A stretch of DNA of 64,000 nt, taken from contig OZ234501.1 of the NCBI GenBank assembly GCA_965153455.1, positions 6,076,001-6,140,000 on the forward strand, in the 5' to 3' direction. A model generated the notes under the pieces. That model was not told the origin of the DNA. It worked only from the letters and a program-made list of their open reading frames with translations, and did no database searches. Within the stretch, counting starts at the first letter, position 1. Every line of letters starts with the position of its first letter. The position numbers and the translations under genes were made by a program. Positions 11,693 to 24,386 of this stretch are shown piece by piece. The stretch is from Sphagnum compactum. Its lineage: Eukaryota > Bryophyta > Sphagnopsida > Sphagnales.

Positions 11693-12078
11693 GAGTATCT
11701 CCACCAACGCTCAGTATGTGACCCCGCACTGGAAAATCTTGGATGAGGCTCATCAGTCGAATCCAGTGAATCAATTGGAAGACTGCTGGGACCCCTGAAA
11801 AAAATGCACAGCTTTCCATAGCCCTGGAACAGTCTAACCAAACACAGTCAATTCGTATTTATTGACTGCTCCCTCCCTGTTTCCGATTGGGTAAATAGTT
11901 TGATTGGTCCAAGTGGGTTGTTGCTGTTAGTAGACTCCCACCTACTTACTTGCAGTCCGAGTTTCAATTTTTTATTCGTTGGGGTCGGAAAAAAAGTTAG
12001 TAATTAGGCTAATCAAAACTTAGAGATGTGAGAAATATTTTTGGCAGGGTCACATACTGAACATTGATGGGGATGCGC
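11693..12078. mobile_element. PIF/Harbinger-type MITE, copy 2 (386 bp)
   Basis: The left end is GAGTATCTCCACCAACGCTC and the right end, in reverse complement, GCGCATCCCCATCAATGTTC; both continue into AGTATGTGACC. TTA flanks both ends (11690-11692 and 12079-12081). Length and interior match the MITE at 5333-5709, with more divergence, so it is the same family. Confidence 0.9.
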
Positions 12079-12916
12079 TTACGGATTCTCGTATTGGGAT
12101 GTACGGCAGGTACGGCTCCAAATGGGCGGCCGAAAAAGGTACACCTCGAAATGCAAATACGTACCTACTATTTTCCGGGTCTGTAAGTTACCTCAATTTG
12201 TCAAGAATATTTTAACTCTTACCAGGTAACAAAATATGGTGCTTTTTTCGTTTCAAATTTTTACAAAGTAGGTAGTAGTAGGTACCTAGCAGCTACCCAC
12301 TCCAATGAATTCTATCCTTGTTTTTTTCCCCCCACAAAAGTTGCAATGAAATGAAATATGGGAAGGGGGAAGTTCCAAAATTATTGTACCCCCCCTTCTT
12401 GAGCATATTTGTATTGCCTTATGGGATGTAAGTTATGGATCATTTTTTATACTTTATACCTTTAATGCTTTGCTTGACTTGGCTTTTGCTTTGTTATATT
12501 AATTATATATATACCTTGAAGTTTTGGCCTTGGCATACTATGCATAGTAACCATCGAGTTGACGGTGCAAAGATTTTGACAATTATCATACCTACCACAA
12601 ATCATAATAATATGACATGTTAAAAAGTGTTTTCTTTTTGCTGCATCATGTATGTGTACATTTATACCATAGCCTAGGGTTAGCTTCACATTGACAAGAC
12701 AAATATTTTTTTGGGAATTTTTTAAAAAAACTGAATATTTTATTTTTTGATAATTTAATATTATATTGTTATATTTTCATGAAAATTCGTTTCACAATTT
12801 AACGGATTATTTAATGATGAAACTGACACGAGGATAAAGTATCTATTTAAAGTAAAGTAAGGGGAGGCCATGGAAACTCTATAGCCTTCAATCTTTTTTC
12901 TTTTCACATATTTTGT

Positions 12917-13018
12917 GATGTAGTCAAGGTGAGGATCATCCATATGCTGGTTTAGCCAAATTTGGTTATTAAAATATGAAAAAAAAACCTGACATAATTT
13001 TGGCTACCTACTTGAACC
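12917..13018 (+). repeat. Dispersed repeat family A, copy 2
   Basis: It has TGATGTAGTCAAGGTGAGGA, TCATCCAT, TGGTTTAGCCAAATTTGG and, 50 bp later, TTTTGGCTACCTACTTGAAC, in the same order as the copy at 11256. Confidence 0.7.
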
Positions 13019-16000
13019 TTGGAAAAATTGAACAATTGGAAAATTGGAAAAAATTGGAAATTGGATATGTTGGAATATTATTTCAATTTTAAAAAATCAT
13101 TAAATTTTTGACAGCAAAATGCAAGTTTTTTGGAATGGTATGAAATTTCACAGAAAAGAAAAGCTTGTGCACAACACTTCTGACTAATCTTTTAAACCAA
13201 CAAAATCAAACATCTTTTGTGGAAACCTTTAAACCTAAAGGACATCATGTTGAAAAGTAATTCAATTCAATTTTTTTCATACTCTTTTATAGACACATGT
13301 TTTAGTTTCAGCCCCCCTTTTTTTTTGTCATGAATCATTTTTTTTCTTCAATTGCCCTTCAGCAATCATATGCCATGAATTTGATGGTGCATGAAAGCAA
13401 CTGTTGGGCATGACATGAAATGAAATGAAAGGAAACATGTGAGGTTTTTTCAACTTTAGTGTACCTACTTTTTGACTACAACTATGTTACTTATTGAATA
13501 CAAGTAAGGTATCTTCTCTATAGTTTAGATGTTTAGAACTCTGCTTTGTGACCTTTTTACTTTTTGTGTATTTGCTTTCTACACATAGGAGTCAAGGTCT
13601 TAGAAGAGTCCGTTTTTTTTATTACCTTGGAAGGTAATAAAAAAGCTCCAAAATCTTGGAATAAAACATGATTTTGTCCACAAAGGGAATAAAGTGGCTT
13701 GTGAGGGAGCATGTCTATTCCCCTTATCTTGGGTGTGATTTTCTTTTGTCGATTGCTGAATGTGTTAAGAAACCATAAAGCACTTGGAGAAATTTCGTAA
13801 TGTCTTTGGATGGCACCGTATATCTATCAATATACCTCCTAGAAAAGAGGAGGAGCATCATGTGTACTCCTTAAGAGTGGGAAGGATCTTAAATTTACAT
13901 TCTTTAGGAGTATGTGTCGCCTTCCCACTCATTAGTAACAGGCATAAATACTCTTCCCCCTTCAAAGCCTTGTGATTTAATTATGTTTATGTTCACGATA
14001 TCCTTCACCTTGCGCACAGGTGGAAGACATTTCCAAAATGCAGGACCATTTTGACCAACGCCTCTTCCTTTGGACCTCGCTTATGGGGAATGCCCCCCCC
14101 ACCCTAGGACTATATCCTACAATAAAAGGTTTTTTTCTTCAATTATTGTTAGGCACCCCATTGCAAAAATTTAAGATATGAAGGGCACTAAGTAATTGAG
14201 TCTAAGAGCCCATGTATAACCTACTCAAAGGCCCACCATCATTTTTCTTGTCTCTAAATGCCACTTGACAAGTTGGAAACATTGGGGATGGAACTCGTGG
14301 CCATCGTTTTCATTGGATGTTGATACGATGAAAGTGTTCGTCATCATGGATCCAATCAATGATCTAACCATTGCCCAGTTGTTGATCATTTTGAGTATAA
14401 ATAGTTGCATATAGCATGATGTCCACTCTTTAAACTGATGACTTCTTTGGAGTATGGTTTTTAAGCTGCATTTTCATTTCACAACAACAATTGCAAGAAT
14501 TCCATGTTCTAGTTTCCGTGTTTCCCCCTTAGCCTAATTGTGAGGAGTTAGGCCTTATGAAAATAATTAGTCCATTGGACCACTTTTGAGTGGAAATAGA
14601 AAGTGCTGCCTACTTGGCCCGTGGTATGAAAATGAAAATTCAACATAACCACAAAAGTACTTTTTTCCGGGAATTTGTGGCACTGAGTAGCTACGGTTCC
14701 CAGGAAAGTTCCACGACTTTTAAAAAGCTTGAAGATTTTGCACAAAAGAGAAGAAAAGATTGGAAGAAAGAAAAGTTAACATCGTTGCTCTATGAAACCC
14801 TAAAAACTAATCATCATGTTTCAATGCTGGTCGGTGCTGGGAATCTGGAAGATTAAAATTAGTGTAGTAGTTAGGCAGCTTTGACACTAATTATATTACT
14901 TTCAGAAATGTTGAAATTTTCAACAAAAAAAAAAGGTTGAAAAACCTAAATTTTGTGAAAGAAATGAAAGAATCTTTTAGAATATTTTATTTTCAACCAA
15001 AATTAATTAATTAATTAATTGAAAGACATGTGTTGAAGCTCCCCTTGTGCACCCATTTCAAAACCACAACTTTTACATTGAGCAATGTACCCAAAAATAA
15101 AAAGGGAAAAGGTTTGAAATTTGGTCTTTACGGGTAGGTAGTTTTAAGTGGAGGATCATTGTCATGAATTGGAATTTGATCTCATGGTACCAAGTTCAGA
15201 GCCGTGAAGTTTGAGAGTGAGATGTTATTTTTGCATTTAAAGGGGCTTGTAGTGGATTATCTTTCAATGGGTTCACATAAGTTCTAAATTACAAACAAAA
15301 ATGCCAATTGGGAAAAATGCTTTCATCTTTTAGCTAGTGGGACCAAGGTTGGTTTATGATGTTGGTGGGCTAATAAAAATGAAGGAAAAATTAGAAAGAT
15401 TAGATGGAGTTATGAAATACTCGAGATGATTAAGTTTAGTAGTTAGTCCATGACGATTTGTGATCTTGCAAGGTGGGGGGGGGGGGGGGGTTGGGGAGGG
15501 GTTCACCTTGGAATCACAATGCTTTTGATTTTCTTTGCAATGAACTTGTCCATTTGTGTCCAAAAAACAAAAAAGAAACCTGTGGGATATGTACAAAATA
15601 TATTTCCTTTTTATTATTAAGTGTTTTCCTTGACCGACCCCCTTGTCAATTTGCAAGGATCAAAATTAAAATAGTGTTAAGCATTCAAACCATGTATGGA
15701 AGATGTTAAAGGATGAAAAGAGCCAGCCAGCAACTCTCTCTCAAGAAATAAGGCAAGAAAAGTAGTCGAAAGCAACAAAGCACCAAATTCATAAACAGGC
15801 CACACAACCAGTTCCGAAGTGTAGTTGGTACATGAAACCCCATGTGCATGCCTTGTACACAAAAAGAAAGATACTACCGAGCAAAGAAAGTCTACCTAAA
15901 TTTTTCTTCACAACAATACTAGTAATCACATTGGGGGTGGAGGGGTTTGAGGCTTTCCAATGCTTATATCTTGTTAGTCCCTCCTATTTTTGGTGGTTGA

Positions 16001-16790
16001 TTTCTAACAAAACTTCATCTGAAATCAACATTGTGCTACTACCATCCATTCCTCCCTCCAAAACCCATCTTCAATAAGTGAGGTGAAAAGTAAGGTTTTC
16101 AAAATATGAATACATTTAGATAGAGGTTCAAAAAGGGAGAGGGAAGCAAAATAGAGGTATCCAACTATTCACTTCAAGGGGGCACCACTTTGAAGAGCCA
16201 TGTGTTAGTTGTAACTTGTAACTTCTAGTTTGTAGAGTATGATTATTAGAAGTCCAAGAGCCACCAAGCATGGTGCGTGTGGGATTCTTGACCCATTAAA
16301 TTAGGACGGAGAAGCCATCAACTTAGGTACTTCCCACAAAACCACGGCTTCATTAACAACACAGGAGGATGGAAGAGAAAAAAACAATAAATTTTTGTTG
16401 GGGGTGATTGCCCTTTGCAAAGCTTGAAAAGCCACTAAGAGCTTAATCCATCTTCCAAATCTAGCAGGGTTGATGGAACTTGCAAGAGCCCTAAAATCAT
16501 CAAGACTTTTTAGAGAGAGAAAAAAGGGGCACAAGAGAAAAAAGCATGAAGAGAAATAAAGGGATAATAAAGATGTAGGTGATTTATGACTTAAGATCTT
16601 CAAAAATTAGTTTTCTTGGGTTGATAGCCTATGTAATGAGTCTTGAATCTCAAGTTAACAATAATTTTGGGGGTGAATGAATCACACTAAGAATCTTGTC
16701 TTAGGGTTTTTAAAAAAACCAAGGTTTAACACAAGGTTCTGTTTTTAATTGGGGTTAAATGACTCGTAAAGGCCATTTTGAGAACCACAC
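13019..16790. other. Intergenic DNA with no supported gene
   Basis: AT-rich sequence with homopolymers, a (TTAA)n run at 15003-15020 and a long G tract at 15475-15490. An open frame at 14590-14856 (88 codons, begins at GTG) is basic and would lack introns, but has no recognisable motif and I do not call it a gene. Nothing else stands out. Confidence 0.55.
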
Positions 16791-16798
16791 ACCAAAAT

Positions 16799-17676
16799 TA
16801 AGACCTTGAACCTTGACTCCTTATCCTTAATTTTAAGACCTTGAACCCCCTAAAAGCTCGAAAGCCCCCAAAACCCAAAAAACGGTAGGTAGTAAACTCT
16901 CTTAGGCTTTTATCAGGGCAAGCGCAGTTCAAGCCTCTAAGGGGGGAGCCTCTCCTGCTGTGGTAATATAAAATGTAAAAACAGTTTGGTAAAAAGAGAG
17001 AGATAGGGAGGTATATATCTACTAGATACCTACCTCTATTTAGGTAATTTCCTAGGAAAGATATTGGTCTTCGGGCAGCCGTCTTTCCGACTCGGTCCAC
17101 CGGGCAGACGGTCACGGGGAGGTATGTATAAACAAATTCTGCATGCCCTATTGGGAAGCTTGCGTTTTTTATTTCTTTGCAGCGAAGATTTCTCTCTCTC
17201 GGGCGCCTTCTTCTTCTTCTTCCGCCATCTCTCTCTCTCTCTCTCTCGATTATTGTTGCGTTTCTCTTCCGATTTTCTTTGCTTTTATTTGGCTGCCCCG
17301 TTGCCTCCTCCGATTCGCCTTCTGTTGTAATCTCGGCGACCTTGTCTTCGTCATTTTTATTTCTTTTTGTTTTTTCTCTTGCTCTTCTGTTGCGTAACGG
17401 TTGAGAATCTTGCAAGAAGGGTGAAGAACAAAACACATATTGTTCCGGGAAGCCATGGATGGGAATGGGACTCGTTAGGCTATTTTCTTAGGTTTCTGTA
17501 GAGAACGAGAAGAGGGTTTTTTGTTTGTCGTGGACATTTCGAGTTTGGAGTGCAAGGAAAAAACTTGATCTGACGTATCGAAGAAGAAGAAGAAGCAGAA
17601 GAACAAGAAGAAGTAGCGAATTTCAAAGGGGAGTATTCCTGTTTTGTGTGTTTTGAGGGGGTGTGCGATTCAGATC
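16799..17676 (+). promoter_or_regulatory. Upstream and 5' leader region of the LBD gene
   Basis: A 35-bp imperfect tandem repeat (AAGACCTTGAACC) lies at 16800-16848. A TATATATCTA stretch at 17013-17022 could serve as a TATA region. A long pyrimidine-rich block with a (CT)n run at 17226-17248 and a (GAA)n-rich purine block at 17580-17620 follow; both are common in plant 5' leaders. The transcription start was not determined and an intron in the leader cannot be excluded. Confidence 0.45.
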
Positions 17677-19722
17677 ATGAGCTGCAACGGATGTCGCGTG
17701 CTGCGCAAGGGCTGCAGCGAGTCGTGCATCCTTCGGCCATGTTTGCAATGGATTGAGGACTCCGACGCGCAAGGGCATGCCACTGTGTTCTTGGCCAAGT
17801 TCTTCGGTCGCGCGGGTCTCATGGGGTTCATCAACGCCGTGCCTGATGGCCAACGACCCGGTAAGATAGAGGAGCTCTGACACTCATCCCCCCAAAAGAT
17901 CGCTATCGCTCCAGGTTCTTCTGAGCTTGGGTCCTCGCCCAACTGTTTGCAGCTTTCCCTGGCACGACAGGTTAATATTCTAGGTATAATTTGGCCACGG
18001 TCGGTTGTTACATGGGAAGGAATGTCTTCGAAGAATTTTGTGAACATCTCTGCCGAGAACATCAATCTTCTTAGTCATAGCCGGGTGGAACAGTTCATGC
18101 TCTCAACCGCTTGGCTACTTCTGATGATGCTCTCTCTCCGTAAGCAGCAAGAATCTGTGACATCTGGTTGTGATCTCGAATCTGTAGGCAACAGGAGTGC
18201 AGATGAGTCGAAGAGAGAAAAAAACTCTATATCTTTTCCTTTCTGAGAACCCCACGTAAAAGGACTGAACCAATGGTGAGGTGCATGTTCTCGCTCTCTG
18301 GAGAGGAAGAAGAGCTTGCAGCTCTTTTAAATATCTTGCAGCTATTCTGTGCAGTCTTTTCTGAATCCAATCATCCTTTTTTTGCAACCTGGTCATGCCA
18401 GTGGGGTGAGACTTTACTGGGGCTTGCAACCTTTTGTGACCTATTATGATGCTGGATAGTTTGATCAATAGTCCTTCCTCGTTTGTTTTTGTCAGCTGGT
18501 TCTCAAGATTGTTCTGTGACATGAATTTATTTGTTTGTCCTGCTGCATCGCTTCATCACCCATCCATCCCTGCATATTGATAGATAATGATTTTTCCACA
18601 TGTTGTAATTCACATTCTTCTTTCAGGTTACTACTCTGGGCTTGAAACTGATTGAAGTCTCTTTCTTTGCATCTTGCAGCCCTTTTTCAGTCACTTCTCT
18701 ATGAAGCCTGTGGAAGGACTGTGAACCCAGTGTTTGGAGCAGTGGGGCTGCTAGCTTCTGGGAATTGGCAACTATGCCAAGTGGCAGTGGAAACTGTCCT
18801 CAAAGGGGGTTCATTAAGGCCACCATCCCCTTCAAAATTTTCATCCTCTTTTATGCCACCACGGGCACTGATTACCAGGCTGGACAAACCAGTTGCTGCA
18901 AATGAAGTGTTGAACTCCAGGATCCAACAGGTAGTTCCATCACATCCATCTCCAGAGCTATTTAGCAGTGAGCTGTACAAGCCAAGGAGCTTGGGGATGG
19001 GTTTCTTGGACAAAAACTTGCAGCAAGCATGGGGTCATGAGGAGGAGCAAAAGAATGTGCATAGCGGGATGCGAGGGGGTTTGAATGGAAGCACACGTAA
19101 TGCACAAGAATTACAGCAGCACAGGATGATGCAAGGAAGTGCCCTGCATCTCAGTACCTGGCCAGGAGCTGTCAGTGTTAGTTTCTATCCTAGCAAACAT
19201 CAAACATCTTTGGATGTGAAGGATGAGCAAGCCTTGGGAATGTCATACAGGCAGACTGATGTAAAGGGAGTGGGAATAGAGTGTCATGAATCTTTGGGTT
19301 TGGGCAGAACACAGATTCTTGCTCCTGTTGCACGCAGGGTGAAGCCACGTCTGTGTGCAGCAGACTCTGCTATGGCAAACCCATCATCCAAGTTAGATTC
19401 AAAAGAGATACTTGCTGCTGGGTTGGGATCCAACAGGAGTGAACATCAACCGGAGCTTGAGCTTGATCTGACGCTCAAGGTCCAGGATACAAAAATGGGC
19501 TCACCAGCTGCAGGCTTGCAAGTCTCAAGCCCCTCCTGTGAATCAGTACTCTCAGAGGGGTCAGTTACAAGTCACAGCAGCCATGTGGTTCCTTCACAAA
19601 CTCGTGGCACCCCATGGGCTCTTGAGCAGCTGGAAAAAGAACCACCACCTCCACCAGCAGGTTTCCCAGCAGTTGCACTTCCACCACCACATCATCACAA
19701 GCTTCTGCCACTCCTTTTATGA
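17677..19722 (+). CDS. Class II LOB-domain (LBD) transcription factor, two exons
   Basis: Exons 17677-17860 and 18680-19722 join in phase after one base of a codon and give 408 residues; the 819-bp intron is GT-AG. The start is the first ATG in frame and gives MSCNGCRVLRKGC, the usual beginning of class II LBD proteins. The zinc-like C-x2-C-x6-C-x3-C motif is C3, C6, C13 and C17, followed by ILRPC and the GAS-type block FFGRAGLMGF...VPDGQR, with the intron inside QRPALFQ. The class I leucine-zipper-like coil is not seen. ACGRTVNPV and GNWQLCQ are also typical. The tail is long and low-complexity, with an LELDLTLK motif (residues 321-328) that fits an EAR-type LxLxL repression motif, then a Pro/His-rich end. 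LBD proteins are nuclear DNA-binding regulators; class II members in flowering plants act in nitrogen and anthocyanin control. Family assignment is firm; the role here is inference. Confidence 0.96.
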
Positions 19723-20902
19723 GTCCCCCAGCGAGCTACATGTCTGAAGTTTTTATGCACAAATTCTGCACTGAGATGAGAATTGCCAGTCTAAGTCCTG
19801 TAGTAGTTTTACAGCTAACTGCATTGAAATTTTCTCTAGGGCATAAAATGGAGTGCCAACATCTAGGGTGAGAGGTACATAAGTGAGGACCAGATATACC
19901 AAGAGCAGTCTGTATCAAAGACTAACTCGGAAAACAAGATGAGGAGAAAACGGCAATGATTGTACAAGAGAGTGAGTGTTTTTAGATTGTGCTTCAGCAT
20001 GTCCGATGCATACGTGTCTCTTATTGCTTTTGTACATACTGGGATCATGTGGATCTGATGTATGCATGTTTTAAGTGCGAGTGATGTGATTGAAGGGAAT
20101 TGTGTTTTGCTCTGATAAAAACTTTCCAAAATTTGACAGTTCACAGTTTTTTTTGCCAAGACAACCTTGGCTGGTGCAGTACTGAACGGAGCTTGCATAA
20201 TTCTCATGTGTGGGCTGTACTGGGAATTTGGGGGCTTCTGACATCAAGTAGAGATGGCCCATTTGATTGGAGGCTTCTTTGTGGATGTTATTCATTGTTG
20301 GGGGTTTGATGTGCAAAAGAGATGGATAGAAATGAGAAAGTCAGTTAGACTCCTGGCAATTTTATTGGAACTGTCAATGGTGTTTTGTACAATGAGAGTT
20401 CTTGTATACTGTTAGATACTAGCCATGAGTTGTAATTCTTGGTACAAGAAGCATTTGTATCTACTTGATTCACATGATTGTTGACAAGTGTGTTTTCTTC
20501 AGATGTGAAAGATTCATTGCAGCACACAGCATTTGACAAAGGTTATTTTACTAGTTGTAGTTGACTCTGCTTTTCAACCAAGATGACCCACTGCACCCAA
20601 AATGATGAGCTGGAACATTACATCCTATCCTACTACTAAGTGTTTTTGAATGTGGATTATGCAGTGCAACATTGTATGAAGGTTAGGAATTCATGATTTT
20701 TTTGGGTGTTTCTAGTTTCAGAATAAAAAGAAAAAAAGATAATTAAAGACAGCCACTGTTCACAAGGAGGCCACTTTTCCACACACAACATCTTGAGCTG
20801 CAAAGCTATTTGAAGAGATGAGGTGTACAGAGTACACCAAGTGTACTGAGATCTATTCATATTGCGAAGTTTTATTAGCCATCAAAGAACAACATATTAA
20901 AT
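19723..20902 (+). other. Probable 3' UTR and downstream flank of the LBD gene
   Basis: No coding region. Base composition stays close to genic for several hundred bases, so a long 3' UTR is likely, but no single poly(A) signal is compelling. An AATAAA-like site lies at about 20721. Confidence 0.45.
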
Positions 20903-20975
20903 GTGTAGTGGGGGCAATGCGCCGGCCCTTGTAATGCAAGCCTTAAGGTCATAAGTTCATGATCCTTAGCGTCTA
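20903..20975 (+). repeat. tRNA-like sequence, probable SINE remnant
   Basis: GCGCCGGCCCTTGTAATGC resembles the anticodon arm of a tRNA-Thr(TGT), and AAGGTCATAAGTTCATGATC resembles the variable loop and T arm. The stems do not pair well and the acceptor stem is missing, so it is not a working tRNA gene. A tRNA-derived SINE or pseudo-tRNA is the best reading. Confidence 0.4.
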
Positions 20976-22700
20976 ATACTTTAATCTTATGATCCTTGGC
21001 CATCAGTTACTCTCATACCATCAAGATGAATAAAGTCCACAACAATGCAAATTTTATCTGCATAGAAGATAATGTCAGACACCTTAATGAAAGGGATTGA
21101 ACTAGAGAGGAAAGAAGGGCATGTAACTATTTGCTTACCCTATGAAGATGAGTTTTTGAACTATTGATGCAAAGCATGCATCATCACATGTTAATTGCAA
21201 TGGGCACACCTCAAAAAGTGGATATAGCGTTGGATCAAATGTATTGAATGGGGGAGTTTGAACTTTGTTTGAAAGGTATTGAAAAACTTCGCTATAGACA
21301 AACAAAATATGGGGTACACATATCAAGTTGTTCTTCGGCCCAAAGAGGACAAGACACAAGTTCATTAAACATTGGACATATTATTAGAATAAATGTTAAA
21401 AAGGTGTGCTAGTGCAAATGCTCCTGTGAAATGTGTAGTCTTGAAGACAACCCAGTCATGAGTTGTCCATATTAGCATAAACATGTTTGAGTTGTGGGTG
21501 GTGGTTGCTTTCAAATATTGTTGAAAATGAGGACCTATTAATGTTGACATGCACCAAAACCTCTATGATAGGATAAGGTGTTGGCTAGACATAAACCTAT
21601 GGGCAAAAGATGAAAAATCCTTTGCTTTCTAATATTTACTAGGGGAAAATGAAGTAATCAAAATTGTAGAGCAAGTGAAATTCATTGAAGTATATGGCAT
21701 TTGATCATTTGTTTAATATGAAATGAGATAAAAGTGTGGGTGTAATTGTAACTAAACATATCAATTGCAAAAGAAAGGAACCTAAATGTGTTATTGTGTG
21801 TTGTGAAAAGAAGCATAAATGATACAAGTAACAAAAAAAAAAAGATGATCAAATCAGCAAAAATAGATGACAAGATTAATTACCCTCATTATCATTGGTG
21901 GTTTGTGGCTTGCATTTCATTACACATCAAAATTTTACTCAAACTATGGTAGAAGGTAAGACTTGGAATTGTTGAATTGTACTTTGTGATCAATTGTACG
22001 CACAATGTGGATGTCACTTCATGTTCACTGCTAGTTGACATCATGTTTGGCCCTTCCCATCGGTCTTGAAAAATGTGAGAACACAAATTCTTATGTAATT
22101 GTTGGCATTTAGTTTTTGACAAGTATTTAATTACATACATTATGGGATTTGATGAAGTGAATATGAATTAATGACAATTAATGAGTAAAATTTGTGATGA
22201 TGGTGATGGTTTCATAGTTTGTGATTGACACTTACAAAAATATGATTGCATTGGCTCTTGTCACATTTGTTTTTGCTAGGTTAGAATTGACACAGTGGAT
22301 ACTTTCAAAATATTTTTCAAAAGTTCCTGTGTGATCACATTAATGAATTTGCCCATCTTAAGAGGGAAATTGTTTTTAAGAATAACACAATAAATTTTGG
22401 GTCTTGTATGAGAGGTGGAAGAATGAATTTGAATATTTTTAAATATGTTTAATTTGGATATCACACAATTTTGAATGAGTTAGTTCTTACACAAAGGTCT
22501 CAATACCAAGGTAAATGTGAGATATGGTGGTTCACTTTTTGGAAAAATAATACAAGTTCATTTTATACTGTTAAATTGATAATTTAATGTGGTATGATAG
22601 GTTAAATGGCAAGAAAACCTATATCATTAGATGCCCAAATATAGATTCTAAATATAATCACTTGTGATTTTTTTTGAAACAACAATTCAAACAACAATTC
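20976..22700. other. Intergenic DNA with no gene
   Basis: AT-rich sequence with only short unsupported open frames and no transposon ends recognised. Confidence 0.6.
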
Positions 22701-22715
22701 AACAGACATGATTTA

Positions 22716-23375
22716 GGGAAGTCACTTCTTGTATATTTTATGAAACACATGAAATAAAGGGATAATTTTGGTATGCTATGAAATAAAAAATATTAAACTA
22801 AATAAATAAATTGATAATCAATTCTAAAAACCTTATCTACATTTAAATAAATTATAAAATTTAGTTTATTCCAATAAGTTGCACCCTACATTTTTTGCAT
22901 GTTAGTTGGAAAAAAATGAAAGTGATTTCCCTTACACTTATGAATATTTCTCAATTTTAACCATTAGATAATTTGGAATGAAATTAAATATGGACCTCTC
23001 AACATTCTACCATTCTAGTCAAATAATCAATCCACATTTTTTAATTTACAAATTCACTATTAAAAATGGATATATTTTTATTAAAATTCAATTAGATAGG
23101 TATTTTCATTTGGGGAGGTCACTTTTTTTATACTTTCTAAAACATTTCAAATAAAGAGTATTTTTTGCTATGTTATGAAAGAAGGGAATATTTTAAAAAA
23201 TCATTAAAATTGAAAACATTTTAAATATATCTTACGTATATTCTCATATCAGAATTTAGGCACCTCATTTACATTTAAGCAAATTATAAATATTATTTCA
23301 TAATGAATGAGTTACACGAGTTATATTTTTTGCATGTTGTTTTTAAAATGGAAGTGATAGTTTCCCTAGGTGTTT
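22716..23375 (+). repeat. Direct duplication, about 250 bp twice, 395 bp apart
   Basis: Copy A (about 22716-22945) and copy B (about 23113-23375) share, in order, GTCACTT, ATGAAATAAAG-like and ACATTTAAG/ACATTTAAATAAATTATAAA blocks, TTTTTTGCATGTT and GAAGTGAT. They have diverged considerably. No coding content or terminal repeats seen. Confidence 0.6.
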
Positions 23376-23607
23376 TCACAATCAAGTCTTTTATTTAGAT
23401 AAATTAACAATTGACAATTTTATTTGTTATTGGTGTCCATGGAAAGGTTACCCTATAAAAATTGACATTGTGACACCAAAATGAATCATTTAATTTTCCA
23501 TTTGCTCACCAAGGTCTATGTATTTCTACAAAATTTTATTTTTCAAAAATATGCCCAATGATCATCTATGTGTGCATAATTACAGCATATAAATATAATA
23601 TGGCAGT

Positions 23608-24386
23608 GGGAAAATTCATCCTTGGGTGGTACCATTAAGAACCACCTCACCAAAATTCAAAGAAAGATGAATCTAGTTTAATTTAATTAAAGAAATTTGA
23701 TCTTTTTAAATTGTGATTTTTATTATTGGTTTGCACCACATGGGCTTTGTGTTCTTCACCTATGTGTAAATTATGAAAAAATTATAGACACTTACATAGG
23801 CTACATAAGTAAGAGATTTGTGTTCTTAAGATTCCTAACCCCATATCATTAAATGCCATTTGATTGCACCATTGTAAAAACTTTTTTTTGGGTTTATCAA
23901 TTATAAGCATTATGGCATGACCTAAATTATGATTGAAACAAAAAAACGAGAATTACTACAAATTTATAAACATGAATGCAATGGCATTTCAAGACCTCCT
24001 AGTCCTAACCTTCAAAAACTGCTCAAAATGTTGTGGTTGCTTCAATCCACTATCTATTAAACAAATAAAAAATGGGACTATTTGAAACCCTCCTAAAAAA
24101 GTTTTAAAAATTAAAAGTGAAGAAACATGTTCCTTTTGTATTCATAAAAAATGAAGCCCAAATGTTACTTTTTAAAAACTTTTTCCTTGACAACTTATTT
24201 GGAATATTAAATTGTTATTTTTTGTAAATACAATTAAAGTTTCAAATTATAAATGAAATGGGCAATCTTATGATATAAAATTTGAAATGAAATGCTTTTT
24301 TAAAGTGAGTCCTATGTTGTCTTGAATGAGTTAAAAAACTTTGGGGTGTGGTGTTCCTAATGGTACCACCCAAGGATGGATTTGCC
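23608..24386. mobile_element. Non-autonomous DNA transposon with about 46-bp terminal inverted repeats
   Basis: The left end reads TTCATCCTTGGGTGGTACCA followed by TTAAGAACCACC; the reverse complement of the right end reads TCCATCCTTGGGTGGTACCA followed by TTAGGAACACC. The match spans about 46 bp with few differences. The interior of about 690 bp is non-coding and AT-rich. No clear target-site duplication was found, so the superfamily is open (Mutator-like or hAT possible). Confidence 0.8.

Noticed and set aside
18115-18522. Minus-strand 135-codon frame in the LBD intron
   Set aside because: Opposes a spliced gene and has no recognised motif; a shadow of intron sequence.
20903-20975. Functional tRNA-Thr
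   Set aside because: Arms do not pair properly and no acceptor stem is present.
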